Shown here: piece after piece, positions 15,068 to 23,657 of the stretch
How the letters are laid out: every line of letters begins with the position of its first letter
Position numbering within the stretch: position 1 is the first letter of the stretch
NCBI GenBank assembly: GCA_900163555.1
Contig: FUHX01000011.1
Span: 1-64,000, forward strand
From: Actinomycetales bacterium JB111
GTDB taxonomy: Bacteria > Actinomycetota > Actinomycetes > Actinomycetales > Actinomycetaceae
Direction: 5' to 3'
Length of the DNA: 64,000 nucleotides
The notes under the pieces: generated by a model
The model's database searches: none
What the model was told of the DNA's origin: nothing
The model's input: only the letters and a program-made list of their open reading frames with translations
Program-made: the position numbers and the translations under genes

Positions 15068-17299
15068 TCAGCCCGCCGCCGGCGCCGGCATGCGGCGTAC
15101 CCCGACGGTGTCGGTCCCGTCGCCGTCCCAGTCGCCGACGATCACCGCGTCACCAGCCCGGCCGTACGACATGACGAGCTGGGCCGGGCCCCCGCCGAGG
15201 AGGTTGTTGACGAAGAACGCGTTCCTGCGGCGAACGGTGAGACTGTCGGTGCCGTCGCCGTCCCAGTCCCCGGCGAGGACCTCGTCCGCGGACCGTCCGT
15301 AGATGACGACAGTGTCGGCCCATCCGTCGGTCATGCGATTACTCAGCAGGTACTCCGCGCCGCGCCGAACGGCAATGGTGTCGACGCCGTCGCCGTCCCA
15401 GTCGCCGACCAGGACGACGTCGCCCGGTCGGCCGTAGTTCAGCGCGGCGTCGGCGGGCCCGTCGCTCAGCGTGTTGCGCAGGTGGTACGTGGCGCCGCGT
15501 CGCACGCCGAGCGTGTCGACGCCGTCGCCGTCCCAGTCTCCGACGAGGACCTCGTCACCCGCGCGTCCGTAGCGGACCACCGCCTCGGCGGCTCCGCCCC
15601 GGGGTGCGTTGTTCAGATAGGTCTCCGCTCCCCGGCGCACGCTGATCGTGTCGATCCCGTCGCCGTCCCAGTCTCCGACGAGCACTTGGTCGCTGTGACG
15701 CCCGAACATGAACGCATGATCGGCGCGGCCGCCGTCCCACCCGTTCGTGAGGAAGTACCCGAGCAGAGGATCGGGGTCCGGCCCGGGCGCCCCGGAGCCG
15801 TCCTCGACGGGGATCGCGCCGTGGTTCTCGAGATACGCGCCGAAGGCGTCGATGTCGACGAGCGCGCCGTCCGACAGCATGGTCGCGTCGAGGAACGCGT
15901 CCACGCCGTCGCCGCCGTTGGCGAGGAACTGACTGATCGCGACGGTGTAGGTCGCGTCCGCCTCGATGGGCTCCCCGGAGTCGTCCGTCATCGACGTCAC
16001 CCGCCGGCCGAACGGCGCATCCGGGTCGAACTCGAAGGTGAGGCCGGCGGTGCGCGGGAACCCGTTCCCGCCCTCCGGGTTGGACTCGATGCCCTGCTCG
16101 AGGGCGGTACGGAGCGCTGCGCCGGTGGTCTCGATGTGCACGACCCCGTTCCCGAACGGCAGCACACTGTTCGCAGCCCGCCGGGTGATCGTCCCGGCCG
16201 GCAGCTCGGCCCGGATGCCACCACCGTTCTGCCAGCCGATGTCCGCCCCGAAGTACTCGCGGTAGGAGTCGGCGACGATGACGCCGAGCTCGGCGACGTC
16301 GAGGCGCCTCGTCGCCTCACCGAGACGGTCCGCCAGCCGCTCGTCGAGCTCGGCGTAGTACCGGTCGGACTCCGCGCCCCAGCGCGGATCCTCGTCCACG
16401 CCCTCGTCGACCGTGATGACCTCGGGATCCACCGCGACCTCGCCGGTGGCACGGTCGACGCTGAGCCGGGCGTGGATCACCGTCCCGTAGTCGGCCTCCG
16501 GCGCGACCATGTAGCGACCGTCGTCGGTCGTGTGAATCTCGGCGGGGCTCTGCGCGTCGTTCTCCTCGCGTAGGGCGAGGTCGATCTCGGGGACCTGCTC
16601 CATCACGACCTCCGTGTCGTCGCGTGAGATCTGACTGAGCAGGACGACGACGTCGACCTCCTCCGCCTGAAGATCGGCCACCGCCTCCCGCGCGGCCTCG
16701 ACCTGCGGGCGTTCGAGCACGGAGCCCGCGGCCACGGTTCGGTCGATCTCGCCGCCGAGTGCGAGGAACCCGACCGCGAGCTCGCCCGAGCGGTCGACGT
16801 GGGTGGCGCCGTCGGGACTGACGAGCGCTCCGTCGACGTCGACGAAGCTCGCGGAGATCCACGGGAAGTCAGCCGCGTCCATGAGCTCGCGCGCGTGGGC
16901 CTCGCCGTAGTCGAAGTCGTGGTTGCCGAGGTTGCCCACGTCGACCCCGAGCTCGTTGAAGGCCTCCACGAACGGCATTCCACGGTAGAAGGAGCCGAAC
17001 ACGGATCCACCCGCCAGCTCGCCGCCGAACGCCACGAGCGGGTCGCCCAGCTCGGTCCGTTGCTGGTCCAGCACCGTGGCGAGCCGAGCGATCCCGCCGT
17101 GCTCGGAGCCGTCGTCCCACAGGCGGGGCTCGAACTCCTTGACGTCCTGGAAGTACAGGACGTCGCCGGTGACGACGGACCCGGGCTGGGCGGTGGGCTC
17201 CTCCGTCGTCGAACCATCGTCGCTCGGCGACTCGGGGGCAATCGCGGCAGGCAGAAGCAGGAGCGCGGCGAGCGCCGCGGTGGAGACGGAGTGTGGCAT
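15068..17299 (-). CDS. Secreted UshA/5'-nucleotidase-like protein with degenerate metal site and five C-terminal FG-GAP-like repeats
   Basis: A 743-residue secreted protein with a signal peptide at residues 1-22. About 40-280 aligns by motif order with 5'-nucleotidase metallophosphatase domains, and about 310-490 with their C-terminal substrate domain (QNGGGIRAELPAG is intact). The metal ligands are mostly replaced: D-x-H reads QDVKEF, the GD motif reads FGGELAGGS, the SH motif reads LLSQIS, and GHxH is missing at REENDAQS. Only GNHD (125-128) survives. The last 230 residues hold five copies of VLVGDWDGDGxDT..VRRG, about 45 residues each, likely a beta-propeller. The same module ends the phosphoesterase at 51.4 kb. 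Catalysis is therefore doubtful; a binding or structural role is possible. Confidence 0.85.
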   Translation of the reverse strand: MPHSVSTAALAALLLLPAAIAPESPSDDGSTTEEPTAQPGSVVTGDVLYFQDVKEFEPRLWDDGSEHGGIARLATVLDQQRTELGDPLVAFGGELAGGSVFGSFYRGMPFVEAFNELGVDVGNLGNHDFDYGEAHARELMDAADFPWISASFVDVDGALVSPDGATHVDRSGELAVGFLALGGEIDRTVAAGSVLERPQVEAAREAVADLQAEEVDVVVLLSQISRDDTEVVMEQVPEIDLALREENDAQSPAEIHTTDDGRYMVAPEADYGTVIHARLSVDRATGEVAVDPEVITVDEGVDEDPRWGAESDRYYAELDERLADRLGEATRRLDVAELGVIVADSYREYFGADIGWQNGGGIRAELPAGTITRRAANSVLPFGNGVVHIETTGAALRTALEQGIESNPEGGNGFPRTAGLTFEFDPDAPFGRRVTSMTDDSGEPIEADATYTVAISQFLANGGDGVDAFLDATMLSDGALVDIDAFGAYLENHGAIPVEDGSGAPGPDPDPLLGYFLTNGWDGGRADHAFMFGRHSDQVLVGDWDGDGIDTISVRRGAETYLNNAPRGGAAEAVVRYGRAGDEVLVGDWDGDGVDTLGVRRGATYHLRNTLSDGPADAALNYGRPGDVVLVGDWDGDGVDTIAVRRGAEYLLSNRMTDGWADTVVIYGRSADEVLAGDWDGDGTDSLTVRRRNAFFVNNLLGGGPAQLVMSYGRAGDAVIVGDWDGDGTDTVGVRRMPAPAAG

Positions 17300-17567
17300 C
17301 CGCGCACGCTAGCGGCACCGGGCGACGCGACGGCGAACACGGCCGGAACGCGCGGTCAACGGCGAACCGTGCGGCCCCGAGCCGCACCCACGTCGACCGA
17401 ACCCCACCGGCGATACTCGAATCCGCCCGGAAATGCTTGACACACCTGTTCGAACATTCGCAATGTCAGTGGTGTCTTCTATCTTCGCAATCACGGCATT
17501 CCCCCGGTGCCGTCCGTCGGAAAGTACCTTTCCGGCGGGCATCGCCCACATGAAGGAGCGCAGCCCC

Positions 17568-18236
17568 GTGCGCACAATTGTTCGATTGTTCGTCGGTGCC
17601 GCAGTTGCGACTGCGGCGCTGACGGCGTGCAGCAATCCGTCGAGTGACGACGACGCCAGGTTCGGTGCACCCACCCAGGACTGGGAGTTCGCCGCCGAGT
17701 CCGACCAGTCCCCCGACGATCCGGACCCGTCGCCCGTTGCCGACGACCCGGAGCCCACCACGACTCCCGAGCCGACGACGCAGCCTGAGCCGGAGTTCGC
17801 ACCCGGAACGCGGCAGAACCCGGCGGGATCCCAGGAGTCCGCGGTCTTCACGACCGCGGAGGGAGAGATCGACGTCTGGGCGGGCCCCGCGATCTGGGAC
17901 GCGAGCGGACTCATCGCCGCCGAGAACCAGTTCAACGACCCGCCGGCCGACGGCATGACGCAGGTGCTCGTGCCCGTCACCGTGTCGTACACCGGACAGG
18001 GATCGGTCGAGCCGTACTACGACATCGAGGTCGTCTACCTCGCCGACAACGGCCGTTCGTTCGAATCCGGTTACGCGGTCATTCCGGATGCGCTTCGCGA
18101 TGTCAATGAGCTGTACGACGGCGGAACCGCGACCGGAAATCTCATGTTTGAGGTTCCGACCGACCAGGTCCCCGGCGGACTCTGGGGAATCTCCTACGGC
18201 TGGAACAACGACGCACTCTGGTTCGAGGCCGCCTGA
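17568..18236 (+). CDS. Lipoprotein with DUF4352-like domain
   Basis: A 222-residue lipoprotein: MRTIVRLFVG start, hydrophobic stretch, and lipobox LTAC with the acylated Cys at 21. An Asp/Glu/Pro/Thr-rich spacer (about 22-75) is followed by a beta-rich domain (about 80-222) of the kind seen in DUF4352/telokin-like extracytoplasmic proteins. I choose GTG at 17568 because AAGGAG lies 9 nt upstream; the in-frame ATG at 17550 would place that ribosome site inside the gene. The stop overlaps the next start by one base (TGATG). A TTGACA at 17437 with a GTTCGAAC palindrome just after it may be the promoter. Function unknown; anchored outside the membrane. Confidence 0.75.
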   Translation: MRTIVRLFVGAAVATAALTACSNPSSDDDARFGAPTQDWEFAAESDQSPDDPDPSPVADDPEPTTTPEPTTQPEPEFAPGTRQNPAGSQESAVFTTAEGEIDVWAGPAIWDASGLIAAENQFNDPPADGMTQVLVPVTVSYTGQGSVEPYYDIEVVYLADNGRSFESGYAVIPDALRDVNELYDGGTATGNLMFEVPTDQVPGGLWGISYGWNNDALWFEAA

Positions 18237-18841
18237 TGAATACCCACGACGCACCGTCGATCCCGACCGACCCGCACGACTACCACCCGACGAACGCAGA
18301 GACGAGCCCCCACATGACCACCGACCACACATCGCCGTACGCCCCGGTCGATCCGTCCTCGACCGCCACCGGTGCCAATCCGTACGCCCCGGCCTACCAG
18401 GCACAGGTCGAGCACCCGTCTTCCGCCGCCACCTCTCCCGACACGGCGAGCACCACCGACGTACTCCCCCGCGCCGCGAAGGTGAAGGCCCTCGCTCGCA
18501 CGATCGGGACCCTCGTGATCGCGGTGCTGGCCGTGGTGTCGTTCTTCCTCGCGGGGCCGAACGACTTCACCTCGCAGCACAGCGCCGAGCGCTCAGAGTT
18601 CGCTTCGGCGCATGCCGCGAACGAGGATCTGACCTCAGGAGCACCCCAGCAAGCGGTCGTCAACGGATGGACCGCGAACGACCTGCTCGGTCTCATCTCA
18701 CGACAGCTCGACGACGGCTCCGGCGGCGATCAGCGCCCCGCCATCCTGCTGACGCTCGGCATCGTGCTGGTCGCCCTGCGCACGGTGACCGAGCCCAGCA
18801 GCTCGGCGGGGCGTACCCCGGCAGCCACCGGCCGGCGCTGA
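18236..18841 (+). CDS. Hypothetical membrane protein, partner of the lipoprotein
   Basis: A 201-residue protein of unknown function. Residues 1-80 are His/Pro/Thr/Ser-rich and probably disordered (NPYAPAYQAQ and SPYAPVD occur). A membrane helix spans about 85-107 (ARTIGTLVIAVLAVVSFFLAG), an extracytoplasmic segment of about 50 residues follows, and a second hydrophobic helix lies near 168-182. The start overlaps the lipoprotein stop by one base, so they are almost certainly co-translated and may form a complex. A further internal ATG at 18314 could be an alternative start. No catalytic motif is seen. Confidence 0.65.
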   Translation: MNTHDAPSIPTDPHDYHPTNAETSPHMTTDHTSPYAPVDPSSTATGANPYAPAYQAQVEHPSSAATSPDTASTTDVLPRAAKVKALARTIGTLVIAVLAVVSFFLAGPNDFTSQHSAERSEFASAHAANEDLTSGAPQQAVVNGWTANDLLGLISRQLDDGSGGDQRPAILLTLGIVLVALRTVTEPSSSAGRTPAATGRR

Positions 18842-18874
18842 CTGTCGGCACCACCAAGAGACTGCAGAGCATCT

Positions 18875-19237
18875 ATGTCCACCACCCCGCTTCCCGCAGC
18901 CGGCGCACCGCTGACACCTCCCATGCTCCTGCGATGGGGATTCAACGGCGGCGCTGCGACGAGGTTCGGCGTCCAGATCGGTGGCGTCCTCGTCACCGTT
19001 CTCACCCTCGGCATCTGCTACCCGTGGGCGGTCGTCATGGTCTACCGATGGAAGACCAAGCACACGTTCATCAATGGCCGTCGGCTGCGCTTCACCGGCA
19101 GCGCACCGGGGCTCTTCGGACACTGGATCAAGTGGTTCTTCCTGTGCATCGTCACGCAGGGGATCTACAGCTTCTGGGTCTACCCCCGACTCACACGCTG
19201 GATCGTCGAGCACCAGGAGCTCGACCCCGTCGGGTGA
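18875..19237 (+). CDS. DUF898/YjgN-like small membrane protein
   Basis: A 120-residue protein with two or three membrane segments (VQIGGVLVTVLTLGICYPWA and IKWFFLCIVTQGIYSFWVYP). The pattern of a hydrophobic helix ending in LGICYPWA, then basic YRWKTKHTFINGRRLRFTG, matches the DUF898 (YjgN) group of inner-membrane proteins, here in a short form. It lies 33 bp after the preceding membrane-protein gene and probably belongs to the same transcript, although only a weak ribosome site precedes its ATG. Function is unknown in the whole family. Confidence 0.7.
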   Translation: MSTTPLPAAGAPLTPPMLLRWGFNGGAATRFGVQIGGVLVTVLTLGICYPWAVVMVYRWKTKHTFINGRRLRFTGSAPGLFGHWIKWFFLCIVTQGIYSFWVYPRLTRWIVEHQELDPVG

Positions 19238-19264
19238 TCACCGGGCGCTGCGGGTACACCCAGC

Positions 19265-20323
19265 TCAGATGTCAGGTTCGTCGTCAACGACGAGGACAGG
19301 TCGCAACGGGATCCTGCTGCGCCACCGCTGGTCGAGCCGGTCATAGTGTCGAAGGACGAGATCGATCAGGTCTTCGCCGTGGAGCAGCCGCAGCCCCTGT
19401 CTCTGTCGCTCGATGCTCAGCGCATCTCGGGAGTAACCACCGAGCGTGACGAACACGCACAGCTCACCGGTCCCCTGGGTTCCGATGAGCTGTTGCACCT
19501 CGGGCGCCCCTATCGTGCCTGTCATGTGCTTGCACTGGATCTTCAACACGGGCGGCTCGACGCCGAGAGGATCGCGGTGTGCGACGACGTCCACGCCGCC
19601 GTCGTGAGAGTAGTCCGTCGCGCGGGCCTCGTATCCCATCGCCTGAAGTAGCGAGGCAGTGAACTCCTCGAACTCGCGGTGCGTGAGCTCGTTCTTCAAG
19701 GTTTTCAGGACGAAGTCCCGAGTCTGTCGCTCAACCTGGGAAGCGCGGCCCTCCGCATCGGCGTCCTCGACCGCATCGGCACCTGACGAGGCTGCGCCGA
19801 CGTCGGACACGGCGGGTCGGGCAACCTCACTCACGGCCCGCTCGACCTGGGTCTCGTCCTTGACTGACACGGCAGCCTGAAACTCGCCGTCGTTGCGACG
19901 GATTCCGAACACCGCCAGCAAGGAGCCGATCTCGTGGAGTGCACTCTGCGTAAAGACCGTCCGGCTGATACCGAGCTTCTCCCAGCGCACTCGGCGACGG
20001 TGCCTGTGGGTCGGCGCGTTCCCGTCGAAGTAGTACGGACCCGTGACGACGCCGAGATTGATGGTGCCGTTCGGCCGATACGGGGCGACGATGAGGTCAC
20101 CGACCGTCATTTCAGCGGCAAAACGGAGCAGTACGCCTGCGCGTCCGGCGATCGCCTGCGGCTTGTCCTCCGGGTATGCGTCGGACAGCGCGTGCTTCAG
20201 TGAGTCGCGGGTCAGTCCGATCTCCCGCAGATCCCCGAGTCGGTCCCAGCCGACGGAGATGAACCCTCCGTCGATCAACTCGGTCGTGAAGGTGTCGTTG
20301 TGAACTCCCCAGGTGTTCGTCAA
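19265..20323 (-). CDS. Mrr-like type IV restriction endonuclease
   Basis: A 352-residue nuclease expected to cut modified foreign DNA. An N-terminal recognition-type domain (WGVHNDTFTTELIDGGFISVG) is followed by a linker of about 70 residues and a C-terminal Mrr-type PD-(D/E)XK domain. The catalytic residues are an upstream Glu near 219 (HREFEEFTASLLQAMGY), Asp245 in DGGVDVVAH and the Gln263-x-Lys265 pair in KIQCKH. I choose the TTG at 20323, after GAGGAACACGG, because homologous domains begin there; the open frame extends to 20446 but its extra residues are Arg-rich. It stands alone, without a methylase or McrB-type motor, as expected for Mrr. It faces the DUF898-like gene tail to tail. Confidence 0.83.
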   Translation of the reverse strand: MTNTWGVHNDTFTTELIDGGFISVGWDRLGDLREIGLTRDSLKHALSDAYPEDKPQAIAGRAGVLLRFAAEMTVGDLIVAPYRPNGTINLGVVTGPYYFDGNAPTHRHRRRVRWEKLGISRTVFTQSALHEIGSLLAVFGIRRNDGEFQAAVSVKDETQVERAVSEVARPAVSDVGAASSGADAVEDADAEGRASQVERQTRDFVLKTLKNELTHREFEEFTASLLQAMGYEARATDYSHDGGVDVVAHRDPLGVEPPVLKIQCKHMTGTIGAPEVQQLIGTQGTGELCVFVTLGGYSRDALSIERQRQGLRLLHGEDLIDLVLRHYDRLDQRWRSRIPLRPVLVVDDEPDI

Positions 20324-20406
20324 CCGTGTTCCTCGCTCACTCGCCTCGCCGCGCCGACGTCGTCCACTTTCGCGGAATGACGACAGCGTATCGGGCACGC
20401 GTACCT

Positions 20407-21723
20407 TCAGGACCCGACGACCACCCGCAGCAGGTGGTGCTTCCACCAGGCGTAGTCGTGGCCTCCCGCGACGATCTCCAACGAGACGTCCGCGCCGGCC
20501 GCGCGCGCGGCGTCGTGGAAGTGCGCGGCCAGCTCGGCCATCGCCCCCTCGTCCGTGCCGGCCTGCAGCCGAAACCGCAGGCCGTCCGCCCGCAGCTCGC
20601 CCGACCGCACCCGTTGCACGAGGTCCCCGGGCTCGGGATTGTCGCGGCGCATCTCCCCGCCCTCCGCGTACCAGAACGACCCCGACTGCACGATCGCCTC
20701 ACGGGCGAGATCCGGCCGCAGGAGGACGGTGGCCGCCGCGGCAAGTCCCGTATAGCTCTGCCCCGCGACGACGACGTCCGCCGCCTCCCGGGGTTCGCCC
20801 ACCTCGCTTGCTCGGCGCCGCAGGACGGCGTCGACCACGCCCGCCGCGCGCTCGGGCCGTGGCATGTCCTCGCCTCGGCGCTCCATGGAACCGGACTCGA
20901 CGATCAGGACCTCGACGTCGACGCCCGCGGCGGCGAGCGCGTCCAGCACGCCCAGGGACTGCCACATCTCGCCGTCGAGCAGGACCAGGGTGCGGCGACC
21001 CGAGCCGACGACCGCGCGGCGGACGCGGCGCTCGCGACCATCCGCCTCGGCGAGGATCCAGGTCTCGGCCGACGGTCGGCCGTCGGGCGCGGGGCCGGAA
21101 GCCTCCGATCCCACGCTGTCGACGGTTCCCGCTCCCTCCCACGCCGGGTGCTGGTAGGCGCCCGGCATGACGAGGACGCTGGAGTGGCTGCCGTGCGCGT
21201 GCGGCTGTCGCCGCTTGTTCAGCGGGTCGACCCGGCCCGCGCGGTGCACCGCCATCCAGCCCTCGCGCGAGCTCCCGCCGCCCGGCAGCACCTCCTCCGC
21301 GACGAAGCGGTACCCCCAGGTGCCGTCCGCGGGCAGGAGGTACGTGCGGTGCCAGATGTCGGTCCCGGGGATTCGTTCGAGGAGGGCGTGCGCGAGGTCG
21401 TCGCGCCGGGCGTCGGTGACGCCGTTGATGTGCACGAGCACGTCGAGGGTCGGACGCGGGTCGCGCCAGAGGAACGTCACCTCGTGCACCCCCCGACCAC
21501 CCGTCGACCGCATCGGGCCGATCACCGGGGCGTGCACGACCCCGGCCCACATCCGCGTCGCGGCGGCGGCCGGATCGGGATCATCGATCACGGCCTGCAG
21601 CCAGGCGGGCGGGTCGATCGGGGTGAGGTCCGTGGCGGGCGGCCGACCTCCGGTCGACCCAGCGTCCCGAGGCTCCGCCGCAGCCACGGCGCCCGTGCCC
21701 GTCCCCGCACCCGTCGCGCTCAC
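20407..21723 (-). CDS. fes: Fes-type ferric siderophore esterase
   Basis: A 438-residue cytoplasmic esterase of the enterochelin-esterase family, which opens the trilactone backbone of imported ferric catecholates to release iron. The N-terminal beta domain (about 40-200) contains the family phrase RRQPHAHGSHSSVLVMPGAY. The hydrolase domain has nucleophile Ser323 in GQSYTG and His422 in GGHDYAWWKHH, which closely match Fes. The GTG at 21723 overlaps the stop of the ATPase gene (GTGA) and has GGAGGGA upstream. It is the last gene of the iron-box operon. A Pro/Ala/Gly-rich N-terminal extension of about 35 residues is unusual but is probably only a linker. Confidence 0.9.
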   Translation of the reverse strand: MSATGAGTGTGAVAAAEPRDAGSTGGRPPATDLTPIDPPAWLQAVIDDPDPAAAATRMWAGVVHAPVIGPMRSTGGRGVHEVTFLWRDPRPTLDVLVHINGVTDARRDDLAHALLERIPGTDIWHRTYLLPADGTWGYRFVAEEVLPGGGSSREGWMAVHRAGRVDPLNKRRQPHAHGSHSSVLVMPGAYQHPAWEGAGTVDSVGSEASGPAPDGRPSAETWILAEADGRERRVRRAVVGSGRRTLVLLDGEMWQSLGVLDALAAAGVDVEVLIVESGSMERRGEDMPRPERAAGVVDAVLRRRASEVGEPREAADVVVAGQSYTGLAAAATVLLRPDLAREAIVQSGSFWYAEGGEMRRDNPEPGDLVQRVRSGELRADGLRFRLQAGTDEGAMAELAAHFHDAARAAGADVSLEIVAGGHDYAWWKHHLLRVVVGS

Positions 21724-22562
21724 GCCGCTCCCTCCGTCGATACCTTCCGTCGGCGCCGGTCGAGCGGCACCACCATCGGACGGCCGTTCTCCGGGTCCTC
21801 GATCACGCGGGCCTTCAGCCCGAACGCGCGCTCGAGCAGCTCGGTCGTCAGCACGTCCTCCGCCGCCCCCTCGGCGAGGATCGAGCCCTCGCTCATGAGG
21901 ACCATGCGGGTGGCGTAGCGCGCGGCCATGTTGAGGTCGTGCAGCACGGCCACGAGCGTCCGCCCCTCCTCGTGCAGCTGGGAGCACAGGTCGAGGACGT
22001 CGATCTGGTGCGCGACGTCGAGGTAGGTGGTCGGCTCGTCGAGGAGCAGGGTCGGCGTCTGCTGGGCGAGGCTCATCGCGATCCACACCCGCTGCCGCTG
22101 CCCCCCGGACAGCTCGTCGACCATGCGCTCGGCGTGCTCGCTCATCCCGACCTGCGCAAGCGCGTCCTCCACCGCGATCGCGTCCTCCACCGACCACTGC
22201 CGGAGGATCGACTGGTGGGGGTAGCGGCCGCGCGCGACCAGGTCACCCACCGTGATGGCGTCAGGGGTGATCGGGGACTGCGGGAGCAGCCCCACGCGGC
22301 GGGCCACCTCCTTCGTGGAGTAGCTCGCGATCGCCTGCCCGTCGAGCAGCACGCGCCCCTCGGTCGGCTGCAGGAGGCGACCGAGGGCGCGCAGCAGTGT
22401 TGACTTCCCGCAGGCGTTGGGACCGACGATGACCGTGAACTCGCCGCCGAGGATCTCGATGTCCAGCTCGGAGACGACCGTGCGGCCCGGGTAGCCGATC
22501 GAGACCCCGTGGGCGAGCAGCGGCGAGGCGACGCCGTCGCCGGGTTCGGCCGAGGTGTGCAT
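21720..22562 (-). CDS. fepC: Siderophore ABC transporter ATPase
   Basis: A 280-residue ATPase that powers ferric siderophore import. Walker A GPNACGKST is at 47-55, the signature LSGGQRQRVW at 151-160, Walker B TLLLDEPTTYLD at 171-182, and the H-loop in VAVLHDLNMA. The wording LDEPTTYLDVAHQ is typical of the FepC/FhuC/FecE group. The ATG directly abuts the stop of the permease gene (TGA-ATG), with AGGAGG inside the end of that gene. It is third from last in the operon order binding protein - permease - permease - ATPase - esterase. Catecholate specificity is inferred from the linked Fes-type gene. Confidence 0.93.
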   Translation of the reverse strand: MHTSAEPGDGVASPLLAHGVSIGYPGRTVVSELDIEILGGEFTVIVGPNACGKSTLLRALGRLLQPTEGRVLLDGQAIASYSTKEVARRVGLLPQSPITPDAITVGDLVARGRYPHQSILRQWSVEDAIAVEDALAQVGMSEHAERMVDELSGGQRQRVWIAMSLAQQTPTLLLDEPTTYLDVAHQIDVLDLCSQLHEEGRTLVAVLHDLNMAARYATRMVLMSEGSILAEGAAEDVLTTELLERAFGLKARVIEDPENGRPMVVPLDRRRRKVSTEGAA

Positions 22563-23657
22563 TCATACCCTCCTGGCGAGCAGATAGATGAGGTAGCAGC
22601 CGCCGATGACCGCCGTGATGAGGCCGACGGGCGCGCGCAGACCGAAGTCCACGTTCTGGTGGATGAAGTCGGCCGCGCCGAGGAACGTGGCGCCGAGCAG
22701 GAAGCTCGGGACGATCTGCACGCCGCCCCGTCCCGTCAGTCTCGAGGCGACCTGGGGCGCGGCCAGCGCGATGAACGCGATCGGGCCCGTCGCCGCGACC
22801 GCCACGCCCAGCAGGGCGACCGCGATCACGAGGGTGCCGAAGCGGATCGCCTCGGCGGGGATGCCGACGGCGCTCGCGGAGTCGTCCCCCATCTCGAGGT
22901 ACGTGATCGCGCGCCGGCACGCCATGAGCGCCGGGACGAGGATGACCACGGCGGCGAGCACGCTGAGGGCGTGCGGCCAGCCGCGCCCGATGAGCGACCC
23001 GGCCTCCCACCGCTGGATCTCCTCCGCCTCCTCGAGCGCCGAGAAGACCGTGAAGAACGAGATGAGGGCTGTGAGGATCGCCGAGACGCCGATACCGACC
23101 AGCACGAGCCGCATGCCGCCGCTGACGCCGTCCTTCCGGGCCAGGCCGTAGACCACGAGCGCGGTCACGACGCCGCCGGCGATCGCCGAGCCGGCCACGG
23201 CCCACACGCCACCGTCGAACAGGACGATCTGGATGACCGCGCCCGCCGCCGCACCGGTGGTGAACCCGATGATGTCCGGCGAGCCGAGCGCGTTGCGGGA
23301 CAGGGACTGGAAGACGGATCCCGAGACGCCGAGGCTGCCGCCCACGAGCAGTGCCGTGATCAGACGGGGCAGTCGCCTGCCCCGGACGGACCGGATGACG
23401 CGGTCCTCGCCGTCGCCGAAGATGGCCGCGACCATGTCGTGCACGGACAGCGTCGGCGTTCCCCGCGTGAGGGTGTGCAGACCGAGCACGACGACGATCG
23501 CGAGCAGGATCGCCGCAACCAGGACCGCTCGCGGGTCGATCCGGGTCGAGAACGGCCCGAGGCGCACCACCCATCCCCCGACGACGCCGGCGCGGCCGAC
23601 GTGGACGGGACGGGACGCGCCCGGGGTGCTTCGGCCGGTGCGTGCGGAGGCGGTCAT
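22563..23657 (-). CDS. fepG: Siderophore ABC transporter permease, FepG-like
   Basis: A 364-residue FecCD-type permease with about nine to ten membrane helices after a cytoplasmic N-terminal stretch of about 60 residues. It shows the family phrases RLPRLITALLVGGSLGVSG and GPIAFIALAAPQVASRL; the latter is the coupling loop that contacts the ATPase. The ATG at 23657 overlaps the upstream permease stop (ATGA). It pairs with the other permease to form the membrane channel. The longer open frame to 23759 is antisense-like and Arg-rich, so the shorter start is preferred. Confidence 0.92.
   Translation of the reverse strand: MTASARTGRSTPGASRPVHVGRAGVVGGWVVRLGPFSTRIDPRAVLVAAILLAIVVVLGLHTLTRGTPTLSVHDMVAAIFGDGEDRVIRSVRGRRLPRLITALLVGGSLGVSGSVFQSLSRNALGSPDIIGFTTGAAAGAVIQIVLFDGGVWAVAGSAIAGGVVTALVVYGLARKDGVSGGMRLVLVGIGVSAILTALISFFTVFSALEEAEEIQRWEAGSLIGRGWPHALSVLAAVVILVPALMACRRAITYLEMGDDSASAVGIPAEAIRFGTLVIAVALLGVAVAATGPIAFIALAAPQVASRLTGRGGVQIVPSFLLGATFLGAADFIHQNVDFGLRAPVGLITAVIGGCYLIYLLARRV

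Noticed and set aside
17437-17466. TTGACA with a downstream CAATGT as lipoprotein promoter
   Set aside because: The -35 is good, but the -10 matches the consensus in only two positions and spacing is 18 bp; it is mentioned only within the gene entry.
18088-19449. Plus-strand frame of 453 codons over the lipoprotein/membrane-protein trio
   Set aside because: Out of frame with three small genes that have signal peptides, membrane helices and overlapping start-stop codons; composition is Arg/Pro/His-rich.
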